Below, in pieces: positions 26,259 through 36,707 of a stretch of 64,000 nucleotides of DNA; within the stretch, counting starts at the first letter, position 1; each line of letters begins with the position of its first letter. The translations under genes were made by a program, and so were the position numbers. A model generated the notes under the pieces. It saw only the letters and a list, made by a program, of their open reading frames with translations, was not told where the DNA came from and did not search any database. Origin of the DNA: Bacilli bacterium (lineage in GTDB: Bacteria > Bacillota > Bacilli > RF39 > UBA660); assembly GCA_017525855.1 (NCBI GenBank), contig JAFXSE010000003.1, positions 124,001 to 188,000 on the forward strand. Reading direction: 5' to 3'.

Positions 26259-27149
26259 ATGGTCTCTATACAAAATAAAATAATACATAGATTTATACGT
26301 AATTTTTCAGATTATGATGTCGATGGACCATACTATGGTCAAATTATCCCTACAGATACACAAGCTTTTGCAATATATCCAGAAGATAGTGAAACTCCAG
26401 GTGTTTATTATGTACTTGGAGATGGTATTCATACATATACAGAAATTAAACGTGGCTTAGGTGATAATGAAGCGGCTAAAGAATATCCTATGTTTACGAA
26501 AGCTGACTTAAGAGCTTTAAAAGAAAAAGCTGATAAATCTTATGTTGATGCTTTAATAGATAAAGTAAAAGAAATTATTAGGGATATTGTTATAGATATA
26601 GATGGACTTGGTCGAAGAATAACTCAAAACGAAGAAGACATTGCATATTTAATAGATAATACTTATACAAAAGAAGAAATTGATAGCAACTATGCCAAAT
26701 ATAAACAAATAGATGAAAATCATAGAACAGTTGCTGTTTCAAGTCCAATTGTTGAAGAGATACCTAATAGTGATGTAGCAACACATGATAGTAATAAAGG
26801 TTTAGGTGGATGGCATGAGGTTGCAACATTACATGATATGCAAACTATTCAACCTTCAAGAAAAAGAGAAGGTATGGCTGTATATGTAAATGAAGTTGAT
26901 GGTTTGTATGTATTACGAAATGGTGAATGGAAATTATTTGCTTCACAAGCAAAAACAGATGGATATGTTTATTATCAAAGAGTACCTAGTGCTGAATGGA
27001 ATGTATATCATGGATTAATAAAATATCCAAGTGTGACAGTTGTTGACACAGCTAAAAACGAAGTATTGGCTGATGTTACATATATAGATACAAATAGTGT
27101 AACAATTAGGTTTAATCAACCGGTGAGTGGCTATGCGTATTTAAATTAA
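26259..27149 (+). CDS. Tail fibre/adhesion protein, 296 aa
   Basis: Phage fibre pattern: a helix-forming trimer stalk with KADKSYVDALIDKVKE and YTKEEIDSNYAKYKQID (the YTKxEIDxxYA module common in fibres), and a C-terminal beta domain ending in YVYYQRVPSAEWNVYHGL and VTIRFNQPVSGYAYLN, a typical fibre-tip fold. It opens the 26-kb fibre region. No signal peptide. The ribosome binding site is weak (TTTTGAG). Confidence 0.75.
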   Translation: MVSIQNKIIHRFIRNFSDYDVDGPYYGQIIPTDTQAFAIYPEDSETPGVYYVLGDGIHTYTEIKRGLGDNEAAKEYPMFTKADLRALKEKADKSYVDALIDKVKEIIRDIVIDIDGLGRRITQNEEDIAYLIDNTYTKEEIDSNYAKYKQIDENHRTVAVSSPIVEEIPNSDVATHDSNKGLGGWHEVATLHDMQTIQPSRKREGMAVYVNEVDGLYVLRNGEWKLFASQAKTDGYVYYQRVPSAEWNVYHGLIKYPSVTVVDTAKNEVLADVTYIDTNSVTIRFNQPVSGYAYLN

Positions 27150-27171
27150 TTTTTAATTAGGAATAAGTAAA

Positions 27172-28869
27172 ATGAAAATTGGTATAGATTTAAATTTAAG
27201 ACAAAATGAAATTCAAAATGGCGTCTTTCAAAATTTAGTAGCCGCTCCAGAAACACCTAAGTTAGGTCAAGCTTATTTTGATACAACTATGGGTAAGTAT
27301 GGTTTGTATGAAGGTACACCTGGTAATGAATATTGGGCATACTATGCTACTGTAGAAGATTTACAAAAAGCTATTGATGATTTAGGTACAATGGCTTATG
27401 AAGACAAAAATGATTATTATACAAAACAAGATATAGTTGATCATTTTTGGAGTAATAATGATAAAACTTTAGCTACTGGTCATTTTAAAGTTGAAACAGA
27501 TGGTACAAATGGTAAAGCTATAGTTTGGAATGAAGAAACTGGCGGTGGTGCTCAATTTATTAATAAAGATGGCACTGAATCATTTGTCGGTGTTAATGAT
27601 GGTGGTATTGCCTCTGGGAATAAAAAATTAGTAGCTCAAATTTATGCAGATAAAAAAGTCGGTGATACTTGGGTAGGTGCAAAATTAGATGTTACTAATG
27701 AGGGTATGTATTATACCGTTGGTGGTGATAAGTTTGCTCAACGCGCTGTTGATGCCAATGAAATTGCTACACATGGTACAGTTGATGCTGAAGCTGCAGC
27801 TCGCCAACAAGCAGATGAAGCTTTAAAACAAGAAGTATTATCACATTTATGGAATAATAATACATCATTTGATACTGGTTATTTTCAAACAGAGGCTTCC
27901 GATGCAAACGGTACAGCAAAAATTTGGAATGAAGTTGATGGTGGTGGTATTCAACATAATTCTGCTGCTGCTGATGGAGATACCGTATTTGTTGGTGTTC
28001 ATGGCGATGATCAAGTAGGTGAATTTGTTTCTATTTATGCTAAAGATAAATCTGATAGCTCTAAAACAAAAAGAGTACTTGTTAAAACAGATGGTGCTTA
28101 TTATTTAAAAAATAATGGTATTACAACTACTCCGAATGATGAAATTGCAACAATAGGTAATGTTTCAGGTAGTGTTGCTGAAGAAGAAGCTAGAGCTAAA
28201 GCTGCAGAGCAAGCCTTAGATGATAAAATCGGTATAGAACAAGGTAGAGCAGAAGCTGCAGAAGCTGCTTTAGATGAGGCAAAAGCAGATAAAGCTACGA
28301 CATTAGCAGGTTATAATATTCAAGATGCCTATACTAAAGATGAAGTTGATGCCAAAATGTCCTCTGCTTTCCATTATAGAGGTTCTGTAGATTATTATGA
28401 CGATTTACCTGAATCTGGTAATATGGAAGGTGATGTATGGAATATTAAATATGCAGATCCTGATCACGGTGTAGATGCTGGTGATAATGTAGTTTGGGTT
28501 GAATTAGATGAAAGTGATGAGTCTGGTCTCGGTGGTTATTGGGATGTACTTGCTGGTATTATGGATCTTTCAGCTTATGCTAAGAAAACTGAAGTACAGG
28601 CAGTTGAACAAGAATTAACTGAATTTAAGACAAATTTAAAAGTTGCTGAATTTAATCCAGAAATTGAAGTTGGTGCTAGTGGTTATGCTACATGGACAAT
28701 TCCACATACTCACGGTGAAGATGTTGTTGTAGCTGTTAAAGAAGTTAGTACTAAAGAAGAAATTTTAGCAAACATTACACAAAATAATAATAGTGTAACA
28801 ATCGGAATAAATGCTGAACCAAATACTACTTTGGCTGCTAATACTTATAAAGCAATTATTATCGGTTAA
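27172..28869 (+). CDS. Tail fibre protein, 565 aa, with internal duplicate
   Basis: Two similar blocks are visible: DHFWSNNDKTLATGHFKVETDGTNGKAIVWNEE near residue 87 and SHLWNNNTSFDTGYFQTEASDANGTAKIWNEV near 223, each followed by a FVGV segment, so about 135 residues are duplicated. An Ala/Glu coiled coil (EEEARAKAAEQALDDK) follows, then AFHYRGSVDYYDDLPESGNMEGDVW, a module frequent in phage fibres, and a C-terminal domain (YATWTIPHTHGEDVVVAVKEV) related in style to the 26259 gene. Trimeric fibre shaft and tip. Confidence 0.75.
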   Translation: MKIGIDLNLRQNEIQNGVFQNLVAAPETPKLGQAYFDTTMGKYGLYEGTPGNEYWAYYATVEDLQKAIDDLGTMAYEDKNDYYTKQDIVDHFWSNNDKTLATGHFKVETDGTNGKAIVWNEETGGGAQFINKDGTESFVGVNDGGIASGNKKLVAQIYADKKVGDTWVGAKLDVTNEGMYYTVGGDKFAQRAVDANEIATHGTVDAEAAARQQADEALKQEVLSHLWNNNTSFDTGYFQTEASDANGTAKIWNEVDGGGIQHNSAAADGDTVFVGVHGDDQVGEFVSIYAKDKSDSSKTKRVLVKTDGAYYLKNNGITTTPNDEIATIGNVSGSVAEEEARAKAAEQALDDKIGIEQGRAEAAEAALDEAKADKATTLAGYNIQDAYTKDEVDAKMSSAFHYRGSVDYYDDLPESGNMEGDVWNIKYADPDHGVDAGDNVVWVELDESDESGLGGYWDVLAGIMDLSAYAKKTEVQAVEQELTEFKTNLKVAEFNPEIEVGASGYATWTIPHTHGEDVVVAVKEVSTKEEILANITQNNNSVTIGINAEPNTTLAANTYKAIIIG

Positions 28870-28894
28870 TTTACATTGATTTGGAGAGATATCA

Positions 28895-29341
28895 ATGACA
28901 GCATCTAATGTTGGAAAATATTATAACCTTGATAGAGACTCAAGCTTATCAGCTAATTCTGATTATCATATTCCATCACAAAAAGCCGTTAAATCAGCGC
29001 TTGCTACAAAACAAGATACTTTAACGGCTGGTGCTAATATAGTAATTGATGGAAATACGATTAGTGCTGTTGTTGAATCAAATGTTCTAAAATTCGAAGA
29101 TGTTTCAGTTACTACAGATACTTTTGTAGAAGATGAAACATATGAATCATATCCATTTAAGGCAAATATCAGGTTAACTGGAGTAACTGACGAGATGTTT
29201 CCTACAGTTATTTTTAGTGTTCCTGATGCTTTATCTGGTAATTATTTATTTGTTGTAGAAACTTATGATGGTGGAGTAACTATATGGAGTAAAGCTGTTC
29301 CTGAATCCACATTAGTTATTCCAACCATCGTATGTCAATAG
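28895..29341 (+). CDS. Fibre-associated protein, 148 aa
   Basis: GGAGAGATATCA site before ATG. The N-terminal HIPSQKAVKSALATKQDTLTAG module is a standard fibre repeat (SQKAV, KQDTL). The C-terminal 70 residues (VTDEMFPTVIFSVPDALSGN ... GGVTIWSKAVPESTLVIPTI) form a beta domain duplicated in the next gene. Probably a fibre tip or accessory subunit. Confidence 0.7.
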   Translation: MTASNVGKYYNLDRDSSLSANSDYHIPSQKAVKSALATKQDTLTAGANIVIDGNTISAVVESNVLKFEDVSVTTDTFVEDETYESYPFKANIRLTGVTDEMFPTVIFSVPDALSGNYLFVVETYDGGVTIWSKAVPESTLVIPTIVCQ

Positions 29342-29350
29342 GAGTCTAAT

Positions 29351-29872
29351 ATGTCAAAACGTTTTCCTGGTGTATATCCTCCAAATTGGAAACCTGGAAT
29401 GGCTGTTCCAGGTACACGTCATTTGTCATATTGGGATGAATTACTTGGTGGTAAATTAGACAAAAAATATAAACCAAATACTATTTATGCAGTTGATGAA
29501 AATGGTAATCAAGTAATGATTGGTTTTGATGAATTAGGTATAAAAGATGCTCCTATGGATAACAAAGAATATGCACGTAAAAATGGTACCTGGGATCAAG
29601 TAGATACATATACATTTAAATTGAATAATGTACACATTTATAGAGTTAATTGGGAAAGATATAATAATGCAAGTGATATTTACTTGTATGAATATAAAAT
29701 AGTAGATGAAAGAATTACAGATCAACTTATTCCTAATGTAATTTTTAATGAAACAGAATCTATATCAGGTTTATTTTCTCCAATTACAAATACAAGTAAT
29801 GGATATGTTTCTATTTATGCAAAAGAAATACCTCAATCAGATTTTATAATACCGGTTGTATTATTCGAATAA
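29351..29872 (+). CDS. Fibre-associated protein, 173 aa, paralogous tip domain
   Basis: Follows the preceding gene by nine bases with TAGGAG as ribosome site. The C-terminal domain ITDQLIPNVIFNETESISGL ... VSIYAKEIPQSDFIIPVVL repeats the layout of the 148-residue neighbour. The N-terminal part (FPGVYPPNWKPGMAVPGTRHLSYWDELLGGKLDKK) is different. The alternatives at the tip may change binding specificity; this is inference. Confidence 0.7.
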   Translation: MSKRFPGVYPPNWKPGMAVPGTRHLSYWDELLGGKLDKKYKPNTIYAVDENGNQVMIGFDELGIKDAPMDNKEYARKNGTWDQVDTYTFKLNNVHIYRVNWERYNNASDIYLYEYKIVDERITDQLIPNVIFNETESISGLFSPITNTSNGYVSIYAKEIPQSDFIIPVVLFE

Positions 29873-29888
29873 GGATAGGAAATAGATA

Positions 29889-30326
29889 ATGTTAGGTAAA
29901 TCAAATAGTTCAGCATCAAATAGTTATATAAAAATTAAGAATCAGGATATAACTGTTACTGAAAACGGTATTTATACACATGAAACCGGATATACTGGTT
30001 TAGGGACTGTTACAGTTACTGTTTCAGGTTCAGGTGGCGGTGATTTAGTATATGCAACAAATAATTCAAGTTTTGGTGTTGCACAAGATCAAAAGGTTTG
30101 GGTAAATGTAACTAAATTGGCTGATCAAACAAAAGTTTACACTATTGTAGATTATGCTAATACTAATGAGAATTCTATCACAGGTGTTGCTAAAGAATCT
30201 GGTTTAATTGGTGATAGCATATTAATTTTAACTGTATTAGGTCTTGAGGTTGAAGGTGGGCCATTAATTACAAAAGATGGATATTTCCTTACAACTAAAG
30301 CTAATGAAGTTCTATACTATAAATAA
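29889..30326 (+). CDS. Fibre-associated protein, 145 aa
   Basis: The N-terminus (NQDITVTENGIYTHETGYTGLGTVTVTV) is the same module that starts the 1586-residue protein at 31933 (LDVTLTENGTFVSGEDYTGFGTVTVAV). The C-terminus ends in LITKDGYFLTTKANEVLYYK, similar to the ending of the small protein at 31564 (LITKANENLVIK). No membrane segment. Probably an exchangeable fibre component. Confidence 0.65.
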   Translation: MLGKSNSSASNSYIKIKNQDITVTENGIYTHETGYTGLGTVTVTVSGSGGGDLVYATNNSSFGVAQDQKVWVNVTKLADQTKVYTIVDYANTNENSITGVAKESGLIGDSILILTVLGLEVEGGPLITKDGYFLTTKANEVLYYK

Positions 30327-30354
30327 TAATTAAATTTTTTTAAGGGTATTTACA

Positions 30355-31542
30355 ATGGCAAATAAAACGATTAGTGAATTAAGTACAGCCACGTTATCAG
30401 ATAGTTTAGTGATGGTTGTTGAAGGTGCAGCAGCTACAGAAAAAACAACTGTTGCTTCCTTAAAAGAATATATTCAAGAAGGTGTATCTATAGATGTTGA
30501 TAATGCATTAAGTACTACATCCGAGAATCCTGTTCAAAATAAAGTTATTACAACAGCATTAAATAATAAAGTAGATAGTTCATCTTTAGCTACTGTTGCT
30601 ACAAGTGGTGCTTATAGTGATTTAACAGGGACACCAACTATTCCAGCTGCTCAAATTCAATCAGATTGGAATCAAACAGATAATTCTGCTTTAGATTATA
30701 TTAAAAATAAACCAACTATTCCAGAGGGTGTTATCGTAGATCAGACTTATGACCCTACATCCACAAATGCACAATCTGGTGTAGCTGTATCAGAAGCAGT
30801 TTCTACAGCATTAAGTAGTGCATATCGTCCAGCTGGATCTGTTAGTTTTGCTAATTTAGGTCAATTAGTAGCAGCCAATGAAGGTAAAGTTTATAATGTT
30901 AATGAATCATTTACAACAACTATTAATTTCGTAGATGGTTTAGGAGCTAATTATCCAGCCGGTACTAATGTTGTAATTATTAATGTGGGTACTACAGCAG
31001 TTCCTGAGTATAAGTATGATGTTTTATCAGGTTTTGTAGATTTGAGTGCTTATGCTACAACTGCTTCATTAGCAACGGTTGCTACATCAGGATCTTATAA
31101 TGACTTAAGTAATAAACCTACTATTCCTGCAGAAGTTACCGAATCTACAGTTAGTGGTTGGGGATTTACTAAAAATGAAGGTACAGTTATAAGTGTTAAT
31201 AATGTAGCTCCAGTTAACGGTAATGTTACATTAAATATTCCTGCTGCACAGGTTCAAGCTGACTGGAATGAAACAGATAGTACTAGTATGGCATATATTG
31301 CTAATAAGCCATCTGGATTTAATGTAGATCAGATTTATGATTCTACATCAGCAAATGCTCAATCTGGTGTAGCTATTGCAGGTGCTGGTTTCTTAACTCA
31401 ACATCAAGATATTTCTGGTAAGCAAGATGTTTCTAATTTAGTTACATCTTTGTCAGCATCTTCTACAGATACTCAATATCCAAGTGCTAAATGTGTTTAT
31501 GATATGATTGGTGATATTGAAGCAGCTTTAGCAACTATTTAA
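30355..31542 (+). CDS. Tail fibre protein, 395 aa, with repeat modules
   Basis: Contains several standard phage fibre modules, each in two copies: LATVATSGAYSDLTGTPTIP and LATVATSGSYNDLSNKPTIP; QSDWNQTDNSALDYIKNKP and QADWNETDSTSMAYIANKP; and YDPTSTNAQSGVAV / YDSTSANAQSGVAI. The N-terminal NKTISELSTATLSDSLVMVV is a common fibre attachment start. Trimeric shaft with short beta-helical and coiled stretches. Confidence 0.8.
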   Translation: MANKTISELSTATLSDSLVMVVEGAAATEKTTVASLKEYIQEGVSIDVDNALSTTSENPVQNKVITTALNNKVDSSSLATVATSGAYSDLTGTPTIPAAQIQSDWNQTDNSALDYIKNKPTIPEGVIVDQTYDPTSTNAQSGVAVSEAVSTALSSAYRPAGSVSFANLGQLVAANEGKVYNVNESFTTTINFVDGLGANYPAGTNVVIINVGTTAVPEYKYDVLSGFVDLSAYATTASLATVATSGSYNDLSNKPTIPAEVTESTVSGWGFTKNEGTVISVNNVAPVNGNVTLNIPAAQVQADWNETDSTSMAYIANKPSGFNVDQIYDSTSANAQSGVAIAGAGFLTQHQDISGKQDVSNLVTSLSASSTDTQYPSAKCVYDMIGDIEAALATI

Positions 31543-31563
31543 TAATATTTTTGGAGTACTCAT

Positions 31564-31773
31564 ATGAGTATAGCTAGTGAAATACAAAGATTAAAGCTTG
31601 TAGTAGCAAATGCTTATTTAGAAGCTGAAAGACTCGGAGCTACTATTCCGGTAAATCGTAATATAGATAATTTACCAGATTGTTTAGCTACTATTTCTAT
31701 AGCTGTAAAATTGTTAACTAAAAATAATGAAAGTTTAATAACTAAAGCCAATGAAAATCTTGTTATTAAATAA
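31564..31773 (+). CDS. Small fibre-region protein, 69 aa
   Basis: The N-terminal SIASEIQRLKLVVANAYLEAERLGATIP ... NIDNLPDCLATI is a short helical module common in phage fibre loci, also found at the start of the 50583 gene (TVASEINRIKTNIENAYNAL). TTGGAG site before ATG. Ends just before an intrinsic terminator, closing the first fibre operon. Confidence 0.65.
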   Translation: MSIASEIQRLKLVVANAYLEAERLGATIPVNRNIDNLPDCLATISIAVKLLTKNNESLITKANENLVIK

Positions 31774-31797
31774 AAATATTAAAGTTATGTAATTAAG

Positions 31798-31830
31798 ATG
31801 AGTATATAGAGATATATACTCATTTTTTAT
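31798..31830 (+). terminator. Intrinsic terminator closing first fibre operon
   Basis: Perfect 11-bp stem ATGAGTATATA / TATATACTCAT (31798-31808 with 31813-31823), four-base loop GAGA, followed by TTTTTAT. Confidence 0.85.
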
Positions 31831-31874
31831 ATTAATTGTTTAGTGTTCATATATTCTTTTATTTATAAAAAATC

Positions 31875-31897
31875 AAGTTCAAATAGTATATATGAAT
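31875..31897 (+). promoter_or_regulatory. Phage promoter-like motif, GTTCAA variant, start of giant fibre unit
   Basis: CAAGTTCAAATAGTATATAT, 36-58 bases before the 1586-residue gene. With the next motif at 46185 it brackets exactly the five ORFs of the giant fibre unit. Confidence 0.5.
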
Positions 31898-31932
31898 TTT
31901 TGCAAAAATTAAAGATTTTAAGGAAGATATAA

Positions 31933-34900
31933 ATGTTAGGTGGTACCAATAGTAATAGTCAATTAATTAAAAATTTGGATGTCACATTAACCGAAAATGG
32001 TACTTTCGTATCTGGTGAAGATTATACTGGATTTGGTACAGTTACTGTTGCTGTGCCACCTGATGTTATGGATACCGAATTATCTATAACTCCTACTGCT
32101 ACAGATGTTATTACAATTCCTACATGGGATGAATATACTGGTCCTTTTACTGATCCAGTAACAGGTACTGAATATGCTGGTGCAGGTAATATTAAAGTAA
32201 GACGGATTAGTTCTTGGATTGACTCAAATATTTCTGCTGATAATATTCGTAAAGGACAAACAATTTTAGGTGTTTCTGGTAATGTTATTGAATTATTACC
32301 GCAAACTAAAACTACTAAGTCTACAACAACGCAATTTACAATTTATCCTGATTCTGGTTATAATGCATTATCTTCTGTTACAGTTAATCCATTAGTATTA
32401 CAAGATGTTACTCATGTTACTCCAAAAAGTTATTCAGTAACTGTATATAAAGGATCTGGTTATGATGGTATGAATTCAGTCCAGATTGATGCTGTTACTG
32501 CGGCTGTAGATTCAAATATTCGGCCAGAAAATATTAAGAAGAATGTTACAATTTTAGGTGTACGCGGTACATATGATAATTATGTAGCTCCTGTGGTTCA
32601 ACCTACTACTGTTTCACCTACTACTTCTGAACAAATTCTTACACCTCCTTCTGGAGTTGATGGATTTAATAGAGTTGCTGTAAATGCAGTTACATCAGCT
32701 ATTGATGCAAATATAAAACCAGAAAATATCAAGCGCGACGTTGAAATTTTAGGTGTAATTGGTACATATCGTATTGAAAATTTACAAGATAAAACGGTTG
32801 ATCCTCAGCAATATATTCAAACAGTTACTTTTGATTCTACTCTTGGATATGAGGGTTTAAATTCAGTTACTGTTAATCCTGTTACATCTAGTGTGGATAG
32901 TAATATTAGAGCAAGTAATATTAAAAAAGATGTAGTTATTTTAGGTGTAACTGGTGAATATGATCCACAACCAGTTATTCAAGATCCAGTTACTATAAAT
33001 CCAGATGTATTGGCTCAATCTGTTACTCCTGATCTTGGATATGATGGTTTAAGTAGAGTTAATATAAATGCAGTAACTGCTAGTATTGACGCTAACATAT
33101 TAGCTGAAAATATTAAGAAAAATATTAGTATTTTGGGTGTAACTGGTGAATATGAAGGTATTCAGCCTAATTATCAAGAATCAAAAACTGTTCAACCAGT
33201 AACCTCTGGTGATATTGAGGTTACCGCAGATCCAACATATGATGCTTTATTAAAAGTTATAGTAAAAGCTGTAACTGCTTCTATTGATCCAAATATTATG
33301 CCAAAGAATATTCGAAAAAATATTAGTATTCTTGGTGTATTGGGTACAATGGAAGAAGGTGGTGAACAAAAATGGTTTGATTTTTCAGGAATTCAAAACT
33401 TTGTTGAATTAAATCAAGATGCTTGGAGTGAAGGTGGTAATGAAACGATTTCTATTGTCGGTAATAGAAATAATTATGAATTAGAAAACTTTATTAATGA
33501 AACATTTCCGGGTATTGAAAATATTAATGCTGTAATGTTTACACAAGTATATGGTTATGATGATGAAGAAATAACTGATGATAAAGTTACAGAATGCTAT
33601 ATAAACTTTATTGGTGGAAGTTTATATATGGAATATTCAAAAATTACTAATATTCCAGATCAAATTCGTTATTTTTATCCATTTATAAATGATTACGGCA
33701 TTAATGGTTTAACCATGAATTTAGCATATGATGATGGTTTAGCCAGAACTATGAAATTATATGTACTTACAGATTCTACAAGAACTTATCAGCCTGTACC
33801 TGTTTTAGTTACTGATAATATGGATAGTAGTTTATTACCGGCAGGTTATGATGATTTTAGATTTGTTAAAAATATAAGTATACCTGCACATGATGTATTT
33901 ATACCAAAAGTTAAAGCTAACGATAATATTCAATTTGTATTACGAGATGAAGATGCTGTAAGAACAAGACTCTTAGAAACTGCAAATCAGCCAGATATTA
34001 TTGAAGTTAGCGCTTATGATAGAAATTATGATAATATAGATTTAGAAACTAATATTATCGGTAGTTATAAATTAAAAGATTATACAAATCTTATTTGTGA
34101 TCCAACAACTTATGTAGCCAAACAAAGAGTTTATGGTGAAACTGGATATATTAAAATACCAGGTACAGTTGAAAAGAAAAATGGTTATGTGTATTATTTT
34201 AAATTTAAACCAATGGATTATACTGGATATAATAACTATTTTACTTTATTTGATTGTAATAATTTATTTAAATTAGGTTTATACCGGCCTTATAACTACG
34301 GATATTATTATATAGGATATGTATATAATTGGACTTCTGCTACAGGTGGTAGTTGGACAACGTCTAATACATTATATACTGGAAATACATATTGGTTTAG
34401 AGTACGTGTTAGTGGTACAACTACAGGATTAGATCTTTCAACAAATGGTTATACTTGGACAAATTTTGCTAATGTAAGTAGCTCTTATATTAATCCAACA
34501 AATACAAATGATATCACAATATATTCATTAGCCGGAATTAATAATGATTTATTTACAGATGAAATATATATTACTGATTCATCTGGAAATAAAGTTTATT
34601 CAGTTTTGGATCCAATATATATTAATAAAACAAGTCATGAAATAGTTGATAGAGATAATAATAATATATTAGAAGTTAGAGATGAGTCAAGAAAAGGTAT
34701 ATTATATCAGGGTAACGAAATAACAAATTATGATACGTATGATATTTCTAATAATTTATTAGATTTAGGTACTGACGGATATATTGAATTACAAGATGGT
34801 TTTAAAACAGGTGGTAAAACTTGGGAAATTTGTCAACATTTTAGATTACCATCAATTACTTCTAGTGCGGGTAGACATTTAGTATCTTGGGCAGTATCTG

Positions 34901-36693
34901 AAAGTAATGATAGACGAAATTGTTTATGGATAGATACTAGTCATTGTATTTGTTGGCGTGTATATAATGCAACTAATTCTGCATTAATTGATGGTAGAAT
35001 AAATAGTACAGCATTAACTGTAGGAAATAGTTACTATATTAAGTATGGTTGGGATGGTTATCGTTATTATATGTATTGCTCAACAAATGCTAATTTTACA
35101 AACATCGTATCAAGTTATACTTATGATAATACTAATTCAACTTATGCTGAAGGTTCAAAACTTTTAATAGGTAACTGGAATAAAGCACATACAACAGGAT
35201 CAGTAAGGTTTTTATACTTAGATAATTATACTCAGATTAGATTAGGAAATGAAATTGTATGGAAGTCACAAACAGAAAGCTTATATGGTAATTTAGTAAA
35301 TTATACTGATGATGGTTCTCCTATTACTTTAGATGCATATTTGGCTCAAAAAGATGGATATACTCCATATAAAGATATTTCAACATTTGGGTCTCCAACT
35401 ATATCAAATACAGGAATTATAAGTAATTTAAATAGAGGAAATTATATTTGGTATAATAAAAAATCTTTTTCATTAAATAATAATTTTGAAATATATACTA
35501 AGTTTATGTTTACCTCAACATATAGTGATTGGCGATTAATTTTAGCATCTTACAAAGAATGGGGTTGGAATTTAGGAGTTAATTCTGAATCTAAATTACA
35601 TTGGAATGTTGGTAATGGAGCTGGAACTTGGTCAAATGGTATAACAGGTACTGAAGTATTAAATCTTAATACCTGGTATTATGTTAAACTTATAAAAACA
35701 GGAACAACATCTTATTTATATCACTCTACAGATAATGAAACATGGGTATTAGATGGTTCAGTTTCATATAGTACAGGTATCTCTAATTATATGACAGTCG
35801 GTACAAAAGGTTTATCTTATGGATGTGAAAATCTTTATATAGACTTAGTAAATACATATATTAGATCTGGAGATGAATTATATTGGCAACCACAAATATA
35901 TAATGTATCTAAAGAGAGTACAAATACTAAATTATATAATATCCCACTTCTTTCAGATGAACAAACTAATATAAGCAAATTTAATAAACAATATATTGAG
36001 GCTTTAATACCATTTAAACCAGAAAATAATACATGGGAAATTTGTACAAAATATAAATTTAACAGTTTATTTGGCTGTTTATTTGGTAATGGTTTTTATG
36101 GTGAAGAAAAGAATATAAGATTTTGTGCATTTTTAGAATCTGATGGTTCAACATGGCTTGGATTAAGTTCAGATGGTGAATCTTGGAATATTTGTGATCA
36201 AATACTTACTGATCATATTTTAGATATAAATACTTGGTATTGGTTTAAGTTAAGTTTTGATGGAACTCATTATAAATTTATGTATTCTACAGATAATACA
36301 GCATGGACTGAATTAGCTGATATAGAAGATTCAACACCTATTTATGATATTGAAGATAATATTATATTTGGTACAAATCCATATGTAAAAGTACAGTCTA
36401 CAAATATTGATGGTTTTGTAGATCTTAATGAAATGTATTATAAGATTGATAATACTTTAATATGGCAACCTACTTTTAGAGTATTACAAGATTATGATTG
36501 GGTATTTACACAAGATTCTAATTGGTCATATACAGGTTTAACAAATCTTGGTAAAAAAGGTGAATTAATAGTTCCAGAGCATAATATTTATGAATGGGAT
36601 CAGTTACTAATGAGATGGAGAGGATTAAAGCAGTTAACATTTAACTTAGATGATCCTGATGGAATTTTATATACAAAAGTAATAGAAAATTAA
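31933..36693 (+). CDS. Giant fibre segment 1: ILGVTG repeats and LamG-like domains, 1586 aa
   Basis: Three parts. Residues 1-475: an N-terminal LDVTLTENGTF module, then six repeats of about 75 residues, each with a GYDGLSSVTVN-like strand and a DSNIxxxNIKKxVxILGVTGTY segment, familiar from fibres of gut phages. Residues 475-700: a non-repetitive beta region. Residues 700-1560: four LamG-like jelly-roll domains, recognisable by TWEICTKYKF-type strands, NTWYWFKLSFDG-type strands and an ending on WQPT. The last residues LKQLTFNLDDPDGILYTKVIEN look like the first strands of a PEGA domain that continues in the next ORF. First of five ORFs between two promoter-like sites. Binds host surface glycans, by inference. 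Confidence 0.75.
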   Translation: MLGGTNSNSQLIKNLDVTLTENGTFVSGEDYTGFGTVTVAVPPDVMDTELSITPTATDVITIPTWDEYTGPFTDPVTGTEYAGAGNIKVRRISSWIDSNISADNIRKGQTILGVSGNVIELLPQTKTTKSTTTQFTIYPDSGYNALSSVTVNPLVLQDVTHVTPKSYSVTVYKGSGYDGMNSVQIDAVTAAVDSNIRPENIKKNVTILGVRGTYDNYVAPVVQPTTVSPTTSEQILTPPSGVDGFNRVAVNAVTSAIDANIKPENIKRDVEILGVIGTYRIENLQDKTVDPQQYIQTVTFDSTLGYEGLNSVTVNPVTSSVDSNIRASNIKKDVVILGVTGEYDPQPVIQDPVTINPDVLAQSVTPDLGYDGLSRVNINAVTASIDANILAENIKKNISILGVTGEYEGIQPNYQESKTVQPVTSGDIEVTADPTYDALLKVIVKAVTASIDPNIMPKNIRKNISILGVLGTMEEGGEQKWFDFSGIQNFVELNQDAWSEGGNETISIVGNRNNYELENFINETFPGIENINAVMFTQVYGYDDEEITDDKVTECYINFIGGSLYMEYSKITNIPDQIRYFYPFINDYGINGLTMNLAYDDGLARTMKLYVLTDSTRTYQPVPVLVTDNMDSSLLPAGYDDFRFVKNISIPAHDVFIPKVKANDNIQFVLRDEDAVRTRLLETANQPDIIEVSAYDRNYDNIDLETNIIGSYKLKDYTNLICDPTTYVAKQRVYGETGYIKIPGTVEKKNGYVYYFKFKPMDYTGYNNYFTLFDCNNLFKLGLYRPYNYGYYYIGYVYNWTSATGGSWTTSNTLYTGNTYWFRVRVSGTTTGLDLSTNGYTWTNFANVSSSYINPTNTNDITIYSLAGINNDLFTDEIYITDSSGNKVYSVLDPIYINKTSHEIVDRDNNNILEVRDESRKGILYQGNEITNYDTYDISNNLLDLGTDGYIELQDGFKTGGKTWEICQHFRLPSITSSAGRHLVSWAVSESNDRRNCLWIDTSHCICWRVYNATNSALIDGRINSTALTVGNSYYIKYGWDGYRYYMYCSTNANFTNIVSSYTYDNTNSTYAEGSKLLIGNWNKAHTTGSVRFLYLDNYTQIRLGNEIVWKSQTESLYGNLVNYTDDGSPITLDAYLAQKDGYTPYKDISTFGSPTISNTGIISNLNRGNYIWYNKKSFSLNNNFEIYTKFMFTSTYSDWRLILASYKEWGWNLGVNSESKLHWNVGNGAGTWSNGITGTEVLNLNTWYYVKLIKTGTTSYLYHSTDNETWVLDGSVSYSTGISNYMTVGTKGLSYGCENLYIDLVNTYIRSGDELYWQPQIYNVSKESTNTKLYNIPLLSDEQTNISKFNKQYIEALIPFKPENNTWEICTKYKFNSLFGCLFGNGFYGEEKNIRFCAFLESDGSTWLGLSSDGESWNICDQILTDHILDINTWYWFKLSFDGTHYKFMYSTDNTAWTELADIEDSTPIYDIEDNIIFGTNPYVKVQSTNIDGFVDLNEMYYKIDNTLIWQPTFRVLQDYDWVFTQDSNWSYTGLTNLGKKGELIVPEHNIYEWDQLLMRWRGLKQLTFNLDDPDGILYTKVIEN
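32215..33355 (+). repeat. Six tandem NIKK-ILGVTG repeats (protein level)
   Basis: Six units of about 225 bases. Their ends read NIRKGQTILGVSG, NIKKNVTILGVRG, NIKRDVEILGVIG, NIKKDVVILGVTG, NIKKNISILGVTG and NIRKNISILGVLG. DNA copies have diverged at silent sites, so the array is old rather than freshly expanded. Confidence 0.85.
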
Positions 36694-36707
36694 AGTGGAG
36701 ATAATCA